Shown piece by piece: positions 1-12,662 of a DNA stretch of 64,000 nt. A program made the position numbers and the translations under genes. Below the pieces are notes generated by a model. That model ran no database searches. It saw only the letters and a program-made list of their open reading frames with translations, and was not told where the DNA came from. This DNA comes from Tubiluchus corallicola (Eukaryota > Priapulida > Priapulimorpha > Priapulimorphida > Tubiluchidae), in the NCBI GenBank assembly GCA_030141605.1, contig JAQGDQ010000317.1, positions 1 through 64,000 of the forward strand. The letters are read 5' to 3'. Position 1 is the first letter of the stretch, and every line of letters starts with the position of its first letter.

Positions 1-268
1 AAATGAAATTTTCTGTTGTGCATGACTGCCATTTTAAACACAATTAATTGACCTACCTTTCATATAAATTTTGTATCATCAAAACAAAGATATTTCAAAA
101 CAGTTTTGAAGTTTATCTATGCTGGAAAAGCTATTCTGCGAGATGTGCAGTGTACACTAGAAAACATTACTATATAAAGAACTGACTGTGATGAATTCAC
201 TGCAGCCATGGTCTGTTATGGATTTGTTTGATGATGTGGAGCCATTGTGTGCAACTGCCTATATAGAT

Positions 269-298
269 ACACACACACACACACACACATATTTATAT

Positions 299-329
<31 letters not shown>

Positions 330-440
330 AAGAAATAAAATATATCTATATATATATCTATATATATATATATATATATATAGATATATATATAGATATA
401 TTTTATTTCTTTATATTTTTATATACATATACATATATGC
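269..440. repeat. CA and TA microsatellite
   Basis: A short (AC)n run at about 269-288 is followed by long (TA)n runs interrupted by AAATAAAATA and TAGATA blocks up to about 440. It is low-complexity DNA and explains the His/Thr- and Tyr/Ile-rich reading frame over it. Confidence 0.9.
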
Positions 441-448
441 ACATATAC

Positions 449-531
449 AGAAATGCAGGCTGATTAATATAAATTTCTATCTTATATGTATATGTATATA
501 TAGGAATTTATATCAACCGGCCTGCATTTCT
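449..531. repeat. Imperfect inverted repeat (hairpin) beside the microsatellite
   Basis: The arm starting AGAAATGCAGGC at 449 continues with TTAATATAAATTTC-like sequence. It is mirrored by an arm ending GCCTGCATTTCT at 531. The arms are about 28 bases long with a few mismatches, around an AT-rich loop of about 26 bases. It could be the remains of a foldback or miniature element that contained the microsatellite. No target duplication was identified. Confidence 0.6.
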
Positions 532-1311
532 AAAAAATTAACATGGTAAAAATAACATGAGACCATAGATATTTCTCCTGCTGTCTTTCAGCGTGACTGA
601 ACTAATAAAAAAGACAATCCAGAATTGTACAGAGAATACTGAAGGAGTCTTGAAGTTCATGTGATGTTCTGCACAGAATATGCATATTACCAGTCTCTAC
701 TGTACAAAACTCAAACAGCAAGCACCACCCTTGAGAAATAATAGCGCATACAATGATTTCACGCAATTGCACTAAAAATTTAATTTTTGTTGAGGAGTGT
801 TTCTTTAGCAATATCAGATGCCTTTGGTAATATTTTTCCATTATGAACAAATTCTATGCAAATTTGAACCATTCCCAAAAATGAGTGACTTGGGGAAATT
901 AAAAGACTTTGTGGCTTCATGCAAATGTATTGAAAGTATGTTTGTCATTTATTTCTTGACAAGTGAATTTTTCTAAAACAACATGTTTAATGCAAAGTAA
1001 TCAGGAGGTGCTACTACGTAGTAAAATCTTTCAGAGGTAGTTTGAGTGTTTCACTCATAGTTTCTTGCATTTAATTACAGTATACTTAACCAATTAAACA
1101 CAAAAAGGACTTGCATAAAATCTTGTGGATCTTGCAGTCAACTCAGTTTTGTATTTACAAAATAAAAGATTTATAGGCGTGACTTTTAAACTACCTTTAC
1201 ACAACCATTAAATTGTTACTGTTTATGCTAATTATTCATTTAGAGAAAAATAGGTTTAAAACACATGAAGTTCTTTCTTATTGTTTTTTAGCTATTTTAA
1301 TATTTTTGTAG

Positions 1312-4300
1312 GAATGAAACTATAGATTGGCTTACACCATTGCTGCAGAATTCATCTACTGCGGTTGTAGTTCTTTTCTGTCGCGGGACAATAGAGAGAT
1401 GTAGAATTTATCAAACAGGAAACTGGTGGCAGTTCCAGAAACAGATTGGAGGTTTGCAACATTCACTTGCATTATTTTCAGTAAATTTTGAGAAAGCACT
1501 TACCTACAAAAGATAAATGATTAGCACTTTCCTGTTTAAACAATGTATTTACAACAGTGATGACTGTTTCTGATGAAAGTGTTTGCAGTACAATTTCATT
1601 ATCCTACCCCAAGTTTTTGTTAAACCGCTATTTGATATTGACCTTAAACTTGTGGCCTGTCTCATGTCAAAACCATGTTTTTTCTGCCAATTTGTTTTGG
1701 CATTGTCTTTTCGATTTCATACATACTTGTCTAACACTATAGAATCTTTTAAGGAATGTTAATAGCTTTCAGGATAAACTTGAATCGGAAACAAGTGTAT
1801 AATGAGAGTAACACTTTGCCACATTATTTAATCATTTTTCTTACTATAAAATTGCAATGTGACCTTGCCATTAGACTTTCTGGTCTTAGCAGAATGGTGG
1901 TTCTAAGGTAGTTCTAGGGACATATACATCTTTATTAATCACATTTTGATTATTTATTCCCATTGGGAAGGACAGCAAAAGGCAAACAGACAACATTGAT
2001 GATGGCCGTAAAGTCCCCACATATGATATTATACGCTTTTATTAGCATTTGCTAACATGACACCATATTGCATGCCTTCATATGATGTATGCCTTTGCAT
2101 TTCATTGTTTACAAAGAAATTAAATTATTTTAGATTGGAATAACATAGTTCTTGATGCACAAACGGTTGACTGCAGTGTCTATGATATTGTGTGCTTAGA
2201 ATTTAACATCAGTCGCTACCCTACTATAAAGGTAACTTTCATTTTCTTTTCTTCTGGAAGTCTTCTAGTATGCATAGAGTCTGTATTTGAACTTTTGTAA
2301 AGTAACACAACTGTAGTAGAAAGTTTGATGTGTAACTGTAGATCATAAATGAGCAATCGTGAGTTAAAATTGTTAGAGGGGAAAGCTTGGAATACAGCAC
2401 TTGAAGTGTTTACACTAAGATTACTATCATTTGAATGATTTTTCTCAAATATTCTTTAATATTTGGTGAAGTACAATGTGGTAATCGATGCAGCGAGATA
2501 CTGTTTTTGAGGACAGATATATGCACTATTATGCAGCTTCTGGATATTTTTAGTGTACGATGTAGTGTATACTTACATTGTAGACGTTAGTACAACATGT
2601 ATGCAAAATTGTAAAAATAGTGAAATATAGAGGCTTTATATTGTTGGGCTTCAGTAATTGTACATTATCTATGCTAACTTATTTATTTTGGATTCAGTTT
2701 ATCAAATTTCAATGTTGGTTATTATTGCACCTTTGCTGTTTCTGTGTTAAGTTTCTCAAAAGAAAGTTGAACTTATTTTAGTTTTTCAGAGCTAATGAAC
2801 AGTTACCTGACGTCAGCACTCAGCTACATGGCCGACCGTCTGTACGCAGACTCTTGAGAGTTTCTTTGGTACACATTGAATCACATGATGCTGACAGACG
2901 TCCTGACCAATGGCCAGATCTCGGCAAAGTTGTGTAATGAACTGATAACTGCATTTTGCTGTTTTTTGGGGTTTATTGTTTGATCTGAATGTTATGCTGA
3001 AATGTGATTTGTTAATTGTTCTTAGTAACAGTGAACAGATCTTTAGCTAGTGGTCAGTTTTATTTAGAAGTGGCATTTTGATTTGCGTTGGTGAAAACAA
3101 ATCTGAAGCTTTATGTTCAAATGTAAATCTTATGTTTTCATCCCACATATTATAACTTATTTTAGAAGACTTATTGACAGACCATAAAAATGTTAGAGCA
3201 TCGAATTCTGCACTCCTTTTTTTGTTTCTTTGTGTAATTTTAAGTTGATTAAAACCAGACCAATGCTAAATCTCATAAGTAGACAAAAATTTGTTGAAAC
3301 TGCTTAAACTTTGATTTGAAGTAAGCAACTGCCTATCACTGTGGGCGATGTTCTCCTGAGAAATTGAGAAAGCCTTGGAGTGGAGACAATTGCTAGGGAA
3401 TAAATATTCGATCAACATAGAACGTTAAAGTGTCATAGTTATTTATGTGCAAATTGATTTTTAAATGGCAACAAAATGCGACAAAAGATATCTTATATGT
3501 GAGCACGCTATGTTGCCGTTGTATTTCACAGGACACAAGATCAACTGAATAATATTCAAGCTTCTACTGATATACCTGATAGCGTAAATTACATTGTGCT
3601 GCTGAGCAAAACTCAATTTGGTGGAGGCTTCACAGTAAAACAGGTAATTTTGGTTAAAATTAATGTACATTAATGCAGTGGTCTGATAGCAACAACTATA
3701 TGGTTAAGCTAGAGCAATTGCACTGTGAGAAACTGTGATGCCAACTCAGGATTCTTTGGCAAAGGTAAGAAGTCGATATAAGATTAGGTAGCAGAGAGTC
3801 CTGCGGCACAAAGGCAGCTCTTTCATTATATCCAGATTTGAGAAAGTGGTGATAGAGGAGCTCTTAAAACTCTTCAAGACTATGTTGACAACAAGACTAG
3901 CACCCTGACGAGAGGCCCATGCTGCAAAACAGAAGAGAATGAAGAACAAATATTTGCCTACTTCTAGATGCAGATGGTTTTTGCCAACATTGCACCTGGA
4001 CCAACTACTCGGCAAGAGAGCAGGGAAAATGAGAATGAGGAAGAGGAGGGAGTTGATGTGTTGTCACATTATTGATTGGCAGAAGATGGGTAATTCATTG
4101 AAATCTGATGATTTCAAATGTAGTGAGGCCATCTGATGCTCTGATGACGTCTTTTAGTATCATCCTAATATATCAGTTGCTTGCCATAATAATGTGTAGC
4201 ATATTTGTGAAATCTTAGTTGATGGTATGCTATAAGTAATTGTGCTATAATTGTTCCATAATTTCATTGTCTAGTTTAAAAAATATGTTTTCTGGGTAAA

Positions 4301-7300
4301 TGAAATTTGTTGACATATTTTAAGTGGTAGCATTTTGATAACAGTTACAGGTACTAAACAGGTTCCTTACACACTTTTGAGTGGCAATTCAAAACTTATA
4401 AGCTTTTTTTTCATTGAACGCTTACATTTATGCTCAATGAATGGGTGTCCATCTTGAATTTCAGGGTCACAACCCGTAAAACTAATGTCAGAGTCCGAAT
4501 CCTCGTGGCCGACTTATCCAAAAAATATTTTTACATGATTCTGTATGGATTACTTCAAAAGGTAATTTTTCAAGAAGGAACTGGTGGCCATCTTGGACTT
4601 TTAGGAGGGACCTGGGGGCTAAATATTTTTATGTATGTCTATCCTTAGATATGTCATAAAAGCATGTTAGCCAGACAGTGGTCACGAAACTGACATTTTT
4701 GACGGAAACCACAACCAAATAGGAGTGAAATGTAAATGAACAAAAATCTGATACGTCTAAAATATATTATTCACAATTGTGTGTGAAAGAGTGACTTGCC
4801 TTTATACCCCAGTATCTTATTGGTGAGGAAGTTCCTTAGCTGGCTTTTATTTGCATTTTTGTTTGTACAGGTGATTTTGGATGTTGCAAACATTCAAAAT
4901 GTACTGGCTTTTGAGGCTAAACATCCATTGGATACATTCATTGCCGATGGAATAGCCGTACCTGCTCCCAATGTTCGGATTATAAGGCGTGAGGCAAACG
5001 GAACTTGGAATTCACCTGAATTATTAGATATGTAAGATATGTAGTAGAAGTGGTAGCAGTAGTGATGGTAGTTATGGTGGTGGTCTTACTCATGTGAGGT
5101 AATTATAATAACAAAATGTACAACATTTGTTAGCTGCTGTAGGCCTGCATTCAAGCTCCATATTTAAGCTTGATCTACAAAAACTTTTCTTGTTTTAGAA
5201 TCCAATAACTTTCAGAGTTAGTCATGGTAATTTAATGACGTAGTGCATAACAACGGCACATTTTGAGACTCATATGTTGTAATGTCACATCAGTAAAATT
5301 AAACTGCCCAGAAATGTGGTGCTGATAATATAAAAATTAATTTTGAGGATGTACCCTGCAGACTCTGCTTGGACAAAATGGTCAATATGGCTCTTCTGTA
5401 TCCAAAATATGTCTTACATGATTTTTGTCAAGAGTAGTAGCACTGTTTTACTCTGTTCAAATGACATTCTGTTCATTCTTCTCATATTTGTTCTTTGGTG
5501 CTCATCATCTTTGAACTTATCATTCTGGCTTTCTCTCTGAACATGCTAAATAATGGTTCAGGATGCTTAGGTGGCCTTTGTTTCTTCAAAAAATTAGAGA
5601 TATTTTGGATAGCCTGTGTAATGGTCACCAGTAATAAAACATTTTTTGCATCATTATCAGGCCACATCTGGCATCCTTTTTTTAGATGTCTTTTTTTAAC
5701 TTTTTAGCTGTGGCAGAACTGCTTTGCTTAGGTTTTCACAATTTCCATTAGTAATGAGACAGTATTCAAGTGTTAATGTGGGTCAGATCGAAGAGTTTTT
5801 GAAAGGTGATATTCACTTCATGTGTGATTTAGTAGTATGCCAATATATCAAGTTTTAAATATTACGATGCCAATTTGTTATTATGCTGTCGATAACTAAT
5901 TTACAACAGACGATTTTGCGATTGCGGAACTAACTAACATTTTATTATTCAGATCAAAATGGGGACGTGCAGACATAATGCATGCAGTCAATGAATACCT
6001 TCGTTCTCATGTTCAGCCATTGAGTAATAGCAGTAATGAAGCGTGTAAAGTTTACATGGATGATTTGGAGACAGCTCTGTGGTCTATGCTGAGCAGAGAT
6101 GTTTTTGTTAGCAATGAAGATCTTGCAAATGAGACACTGGATGCCCTTCGCAGTCTTCTCAAAACCTACTCACAGGTGAAACCGAGAATACCTTATACTT
6201 TTCAGACTGATTAGTTGCTACTAAGAAGCCTCCTGGTGGGCATCTTAGCTACACTGGATTAAATCTAGGTGTCAAGTGCATGTAAGACGTGGCGGAAGTA
6301 ATTTGTGGAGAAAGAATCGACATTAAGTGTCGACTTACTCTGCTAGATCAGAAGATGTCAGTTACTACTAAACTAATCTTATTAGTACAAAGTTGCTCAA
6401 GGCTGATGGCGAGGTGCTATCCACTAAATTTTAACAGCTTGTTTTTGTCATCCAACAGATTTATTATTATATTTTATATTGTAATTGTAATGATATTTTT
6501 CCACTAAACTAGAAAACTAAGTTAACCTAAACTGAACTGGGCTAAGTTGAGCTAAACTAAGTTTTCCTAAAGTGATACAGGGAAAGCTGGTTCTTGTAAA
6601 AAGCTGATTGTACATCCATAATCCTCGCTGTTGTTGTATTTTTCTTATTTTAGTTAAAAAGTGACTTTGTTATTTTACAGAATTTTCCAGGAACACAGCC
6701 TGTAATGAAGAAACTGAAGTCACTCAGTGACTGGGTTAATAATGAAGAAAAAGTTTCAGTTAATGATTACCTTTCAGAATTATATGCTATGGTAAGTAGA
6801 GGAATGTTGTTACAAGTCTATTATATAGTATTTAGAAAATTTTGCCGAAGGAATAACAAATGTCCTGAGTATATGAACAGTTGGATCTTTTGCATTTCAA
6901 CATGTGTCTGGATTGACAAATGCTACTTGAAACTGCTTGTCTGCTCTTAGCCAAAAACCTGCCCAGTTCCACATATTTGTAGAACATTGGGGGTAGTCAC
7001 AGGCTACTGGTAAACAGCTATGCTCTGTGCAGTAATTGTTAATTTGATAATGTGAACATGTTTTAAATAATGTGTCTTTGGTTGTTAGTATTAGTGCATA
7101 AATTTTGTATGTGGCACACATAAGTTGCTAATATACTGTAAACGAAAACAAGCAAATAAAAACTTAGCTAGAAACAAAAAGACACAAATTGGAAATTTAT
7201 ACCTTACTGTTTAGCAGGTAAATAATGAGCTTGATAATTTCGTCATGACACTATTATAAGCAGCTCAGCAAATAATAAGCACTAGCTATAAATATGTTGA

Positions 7301-10250
7301 CTTTGACATTTTAGAATCCATAATAGATCTTCAATATGTTTTATGTCATTTATGTGATGTTGCTCTGTATTCATATTCTTTTAATTTAGAATTCAAATGA
7401 GTTTATCAGGGCAGATACACAATACATTGAATGCCGAGGTAGTCAGCCACATTTACGCGGTTTCACCTGTGCAACTTGGATGACTTATCATGCGATGACA
7501 GTCCAAGCAGAGATGCTAGCAAAGAACCTTACTGACGGTAGTTTATGAAAAGTGAAAACCTTTGATTAGTCATAAAATTTCTGCATGAAAACTCATTAAA
7601 TTCTGTATTTGATAATGTGAGTATGTTAGCTACAAAATTTTTGTGCTCTGAAAATTTCTTAAATGGGCAAAATAAAATTTGAAAGTTCCCAAATATGACC
7701 GATTTGCTTTGCGGGAACCTGAGTCTCAATAATGGAGCAAAAACATTTGTTGATAACAACTCTTTTTTGAGCAGATTTACAGATTGTTATCAACAATACT
7801 ACTATTTTTGTTGCCTTATTCCTTATTCCCAAATGCAATTAACATTGCCTCTTTATACCATTATATTGGTATTTTTGAACTGTTTATTGTAAACTGTATA
7901 TGTAAGCAGACATAATTATTAGTATTCTCAATAACCATATGCACCATTACTACCAGCTAGAACCATACGTGCCTGTTACATGAATATTTCATTTGAATTA
8001 TCTCAGAATTTCCTTACCTTGATATATTCACAACATATTAGAACGTGAGTTGTTTGCTGTATAATTATGTGAGTGTTGTACGATGTAGGTGCAGTCACTT
8101 ATGCAAGGCTAGACAATAGACATTCCTTTTTAGCGTAAACATACATGTTTTCTGAAAGAAACTAACTCACTTTTAATTTTCGTTTTTTATTATATTCCAG
8201 ATGACAACAGTACACGTCCTCTTCAGGTTCTTCAAGATGGGCTTAAAACATTTGCAAAGTTTTTCTTTAAGTGTTTAGAATGCCGACGAAACTTTCTAGA
8301 AAAAGAGTCAGTCACCATGGATACGAGTGTGTATGATTATGAAGATGCTGTTTATTGGCTTTGGAAAGTTCACAACAATGTGAATCGTCGACTTGCAGGT
8401 GCTCCTACAGGTAAGTTATTAGTTCTTGATGAAATTTCCCTTTAACATTATTTATCTGTGTGAATGATAACTAAATAATATTATTCCATGCAAGAAATAT
8501 GATTTCCACTAAATTTAAAGTACAGTGTGTTTTAAAGCAAACTGCTTTTTAGAATGTATAAAGTGGTTTTTTGTCTTTGGAGATATCTGTTTTAGATATT
8601 TATTTGTAACTATTCAAGGTTGAATTAGCTTTTGTATTGCACTGCACAGGTGTACTTCCATTATATGACTGGACATGTGCTAAGTTACATCCTAACAAAT
8701 TTACAGTTAGAGATTTTAGTTTGCAGTGAATAAAATACATCTAACTTAGGGTGTTTAAAAATTTGAATTTGTTTCGTTAGTCTGGATCATTCTCTGATTA
8801 ATGCCAAAACTGCATTTGCTTTCAATGTATTATATGCTTAGCAACGATGCAATCTAGCAAAAATTGAAGAGTGTGCATTCCTGCAAAAAAAGATAATAAC
8901 AATCCTAACTGAAAACGCTACATTAATTAGGCCACGCAAGAGTTTCTTAGCAAGCTTGCAATGCTATCTGCTGGTTGCATGTTCACATAATTATTGCTAA
9001 TCAAGATTTTGTCAAACTTAGTCACATAAAACCTGCCACAGCAATCGTAGGTCTAACCTCTATGTTCAGTTTCATATTGACTGCGCAGGTATTGTTGGAA
9101 AAATATCTACAACTTATTTGCCAGTTGTTTGATTTTTTGTGCACCCATCTTTCCTGGATGTACCATGCCATAGTAATTAGATACCAACTCTATAACTCTG
9201 AATTTCTTTCCAAGGCCGCTTGATTTAGAATTACTCTCCATTTATAGTCATATGTAGATTTACATATATATTAACATGCGCCTGTTGAGCATGTGGATTT
9301 CTGTCACTTCGTCAACTGTGTCCACCCGGTTGATTCCACTGTGTCTGACTACTATTTACTGACTTTATAAACTTTGCAGAATTTCCCTAGAGTTTTGCTG
9401 ACTAGCTTAAAGTAACCATTGTGAAGTAACTCTATTCATCCAGTGGAGTGGGATGTAAAGCTAGGACATTTATAAAGATGCATCATTAGTTTGCTGCAAG
9501 GCTGCATTTGCTCCGCTAGTCATACCTTGTTCATGCATATTTAATTATTTGCAAATTGCATGCATGCTTATATGATGAAAAAATGTTGCTTATTTAAATT
9601 TGTCGTAACAGCAGCTGCAAATTTTGCTGAGAAAAATTGCTTAATTGAAGAATTGCTTAATCTAGTTAGAGATAGAAGCAATTAACGTGTAGACACATTT
9701 AACTTGTAAAATGCAAAAACATTAAAGTTTGTTTCCCACATTTCTTGAAAACTCGGCTTTTGTCTTCAGGGAAGGATCAGTAACTCATCATCTTCATCAT
9801 CGTCATCATACTCAGGGAGCAAGTCAATGTGCTATATAAACAGCAATGATGATGGTGGTGGTGGTAGTGGTAGTACTGGTAGTGGTGGTGTTGGTGGTGG
9901 TGGTAGTGGTGGTGGCAGTGGCGGCAACGGTGATGATGACGATGATGACAGTTTAGCTGCTTTGGTGTAACACAAGAGCATAATGACTAGAAAACCTGTG
10001 GAAAACAGTTTTTGTATTTTTTGGAGATCACTTTTAATACTTTTAACATTTACAGACAGCAAATTTTTGAAAATGTCTGTAATTTTTCCTTTGTATGTAT
10101 CTTCCATTTTCAGAGGACTCAGAACATCCCAAAATTCAGTTTCCATCTCCTGAGATGTGCCCATTGTGCCATGGGAAAATTGGATTTAGGCGAAGTGAAG
10201 TTCTACATTTCTTACGGAAGTTTTACAACAGGGATAGCATTATTTTATAG
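1312..10250 (+). CDS. QSOX: Quiescin sulfhydryl oxidase (QSOX), 5' incomplete, 10 exons
   Basis: QSOX enzymes are FAD-dependent oxidases of the secretory pathway that make disulfides in client proteins and reduce O2 to H2O2. Exons: 1312-1451, 2134-2231, 2782-2933, 3532-3643, 4871-5031, 5953-6175, 6681-6791, 7390-7537, 8201-8410, 10114-10250. All junctions are GT-AG, phases agree throughout, and about 496 residues are visible. Order: thioredoxin-like domain (exons 1-3, ending NISRYPTIKFF with the cis-proline), second Trx-like region (exons 4-5), helical linker (6-7), then the Erv/ALR FAD domain (8-10). The Erv part has CRGSQPHLRGFTC, the redox pair CLEC (8272-8283), the HNNVNRRLAG FAD-site stretch and a third pair CPLC (10158-10169). 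The Trx active-site CxxC is absent: the aligned stretch reads CRGTIERC. The protein stops soon after the Erv domain, so there is no C-terminal membrane anchor; a soluble secreted or lumenal form is inferred. Family assignment is very strong; the N-terminus is missing. Confidence 0.93.
1379..1402 (+). other. QSOX: Degenerate thioredoxin active site in QSOX exon
   Basis: Codons here read Cys-Arg-Gly-Thr-Ile-Glu-Arg-Cys, just after the beta-strand AVVVLF. Canonical QSOX proteins have WCGHC at this place. Only two cysteines, seven residues apart, occur, so no CxxC can form. The flanking exons align without disruption and the exon is open with good splice sites. Confidence 0.8.
8272..8283 (+). other. 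QSOX: Erv-domain CxxC redox pair (CLEC) of QSOX
   Basis: The reading frame gives FFFKCLECRRNF. By family knowledge this CxxC sits next to the FAD isoalloxazine ring and passes electrons to it. It is intact here, in contrast to the Trx-domain site of the same gene. Confidence 0.85.
9840..9955. repeat. GTG/GAT trinucleotide microsatellite in last QSOX intron
   Basis: Imperfect GGT/GGTAGT/GGC and GAT triplets lie in the intron between 8410 and 10114. A Pro-rich minus-strand reading frame over it (9832-10164) is a by-product of the repeat. Confidence 0.9.
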
Positions 10251-12662
10251 AACAACTGGACGAATTTGCTTTTTACCACCGGTATCTTAGTTCATGAATG
10301 TATAGCAACTTACAAGTAGGAGTAAGTATAAGAGGATATAAAAATAGTGTTAGAGTCATAGGCCTACAGAAATGTTAGTAAGGAGATTTTAATATGGTTA
10401 AGAAGCATAAGATATTTAGCAGTTTTTTTTTCTGTAAATGCTAAATGCTTAGCTATTTTTTAAAAACGAAAATTTTATTGGAGCACAGAACTTTAGCAGC
10501 AGGGATGGATTGTAACATCATGACTGTTAGTGACATGTAGTCCCATATAATCTTATTTGTTATGCCATTTATTTATGAAAGTGACTTTTAAGACTAAATT
10601 GAACAAGCTATCTTTTAAAAAAAACCTGTGTAGAAATGTTATTCGAATACTCAACCTAACTCATTTTTAACAGCAAACCATGTGATATAACTATATTCAA
10701 TTAACAATTTTAAAATTTGATAAGGTTTATTCAATTTGTCAAGTTTAAAGTAAACTTATTCATGTATATCTGTACAAAATTACAATTGAATTCAGACTGC
10801 ATTTCCTCTAATAATACTGTTTTTATAAAAAACTCACAATTTAGTGCATTTTACTAGAATAATATCTAACTCTAACATCAGATATGTAATTATTATAGCT
10901 AAATACTGTAGTAGTCTAGCACATAGCAAGTTTATCGTCATAATAGCTTTAAGATCTTTTACTTGTATAACTTACACATTCTTGGATTTATACTGCATGA
11001 ATCTCTGTCTCATGCAAGTTTTTTCATCAGTTTCTTTCCCTTTCATAAAATATCACATATCTTTTATTATTGTCTTAAAAACTACAAACATTACAAATGA
11101 CGTTAATTTTTTTGTTACAAAGAAAAAAGCACAGAATGTCTCTATAGCTTTTCTTAACTGGGCATTGCTGCAAAATTCTTTACAAAGCGAATATAGTATA
11201 CATCACACTATTATACTTATAAATTATGGAGATGTATGAAATAAACTTACATACTTACAAGTGCAAAAGAGAGACACAAACCAAGGATGTGACACAATAA
11301 GATATTTTCACATTTCTTAACTTTTGTGCAACCATGTGAGCATATGTCCTAGTCTTGCTTCTGTCTATGTTGAGCAAATGTATTACTTTAAATTGTACTT
11401 TTTAGCATTTTAAAAAGTAATTATACATTTAAGTTCTATAATAATGTGTGGACAATTGTTTATTGTTTTGTACAATTTTGCAACAGTGGTCACTAAAAAT
11501 AAACTCAAAAACGTTTTGAGCCTCTCCATCCCCCTCCCCCCATGGTGAAAGTACTTTTATAAGTCCACTTACATGATGTTTACGGTTTTTAAAACTATAA
11601 TTAAAAGCAAAATTTGGTGCCACTACCAACTTGCTTTTTTTCTTTTAGCAATAATTAAGGAGGGTGAAAAAACAAAATATGAATCTGACATCTAGTGTAT
11701 GTACATTCGTGCTATTAACTATAGTATTAGTACAATAATATTGTTATCTTATATCTTATAAGAAAGAACATTTAAAAAAAGTATATGAAATTATGAATTA
11801 TAAAACATACAGACATTTAGTGTACATTAACTACTGAAAACATTTTATAGTGTCCGTTTACATTTTGCTGTCTGGAATTTTTAATTCATTCGTAAGGCAG
11901 ACAGTGTGTTTTATTATTGATGATGACATTTACTGTATTCCCCTAACATTTCTGTTCGTATTAACTGCTAGCTAGTGCTATTTACACTTGCTCAGAGGAG
12001 GTTATTATAATTACCAGTAATGTTCATTTTATTACAGACTTGGGATTACTTACGAGTAAAGATACTGTTCTTGTTATAATAACCTTTGAAGATATGCATG
12101 GGCTTGTCATTGCATCCTGTACTTGTAACATTAAAATTAATAGAAATCGATATGTGGCTAACTCTAGCTATTAGAATGTGCAATTTATAATTCTAGTTTA
12201 TGTACTATAATTTCTCTTGGGAATACCTCTTAAGATTATACTTTTTTGGAAGTCTGTTGTACATTTCTGGAAACAGTTGTACGTTTCAAGGTACATGTCC
12301 ATACTACACGAACTTTCAAATGATACTACATGTACTGTTTCTACTTTGATGACTACAGATAGGTAGATAGACAGATAGATAAACTATTGTACTGTCTTTT
12401 GCATACTTACATTGTTTTGGAATACATTAACCTAGCTAATTTGGCATTTCTGTAAGACGGTAAAGCACACACAACGTTTATCTTTAACGTACAATGAATT
12501 CACCACGTACATATAATTACAAATTTTAATATACCAAGCCAAAGTTTAACGATGTATCATTAGAAGTATATTTGGCTACAACTACCAAATTTACGTGTGA
12601 AGCTTATGCTGGTGACATATAAATTTGTACAAAATAATCACCGTGTTGGAAACATATACGCG
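10251..12662. other. Convergent 3' flank between QSOX and tetraspan gene
   Basis: QSOX (+) and the next gene (-) converge here, so this AT-rich 2.4 kb should hold both 3' UTRs. No exon is supportable. The 131-codon + frame at 10844-11239 has composition-driven Ile/Phe/Ser content and no domain. A short GATA-type microsatellite lies at about 12358-12380. Confidence 0.6.

Larger units (their letters stand above)
1..1311. other. AT-rich DNA upstream of first recognised QSOX exon
   Basis: No exon could be supported here. The first recognised QSOX exon begins in mid-codon at 1312, so the signal peptide and roughly the first 50 residues must be encoded either in this stretch, in an exon I could not recognise, or left of the window. 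The one longish + frame (about 191-463) runs into a CA/TA microsatellite and gives meaningless His/Thr and Ile/Tyr repeats. The stretch holds the microsatellite and the inverted repeat listed separately. Confidence 0.6.

Noticed and set aside
188-463. 91-codon + frame as the first QSOX exon
   Set aside because: Mostly CA/TA microsatellite translation. It has no signal peptide and no donor that joins in phase with 1312.
9832-10164. Proline-rich 110-codon minus frame
   Set aside because: It overlaps the GTG/GAT trinucleotide repeat and the last QSOX exon on the other strand.
10844-11239. 131-codon + frame downstream of QSOX
   Set aside because: Composition matches AT-rich 3' flank. It has no domain, no splice context and no codon bias.
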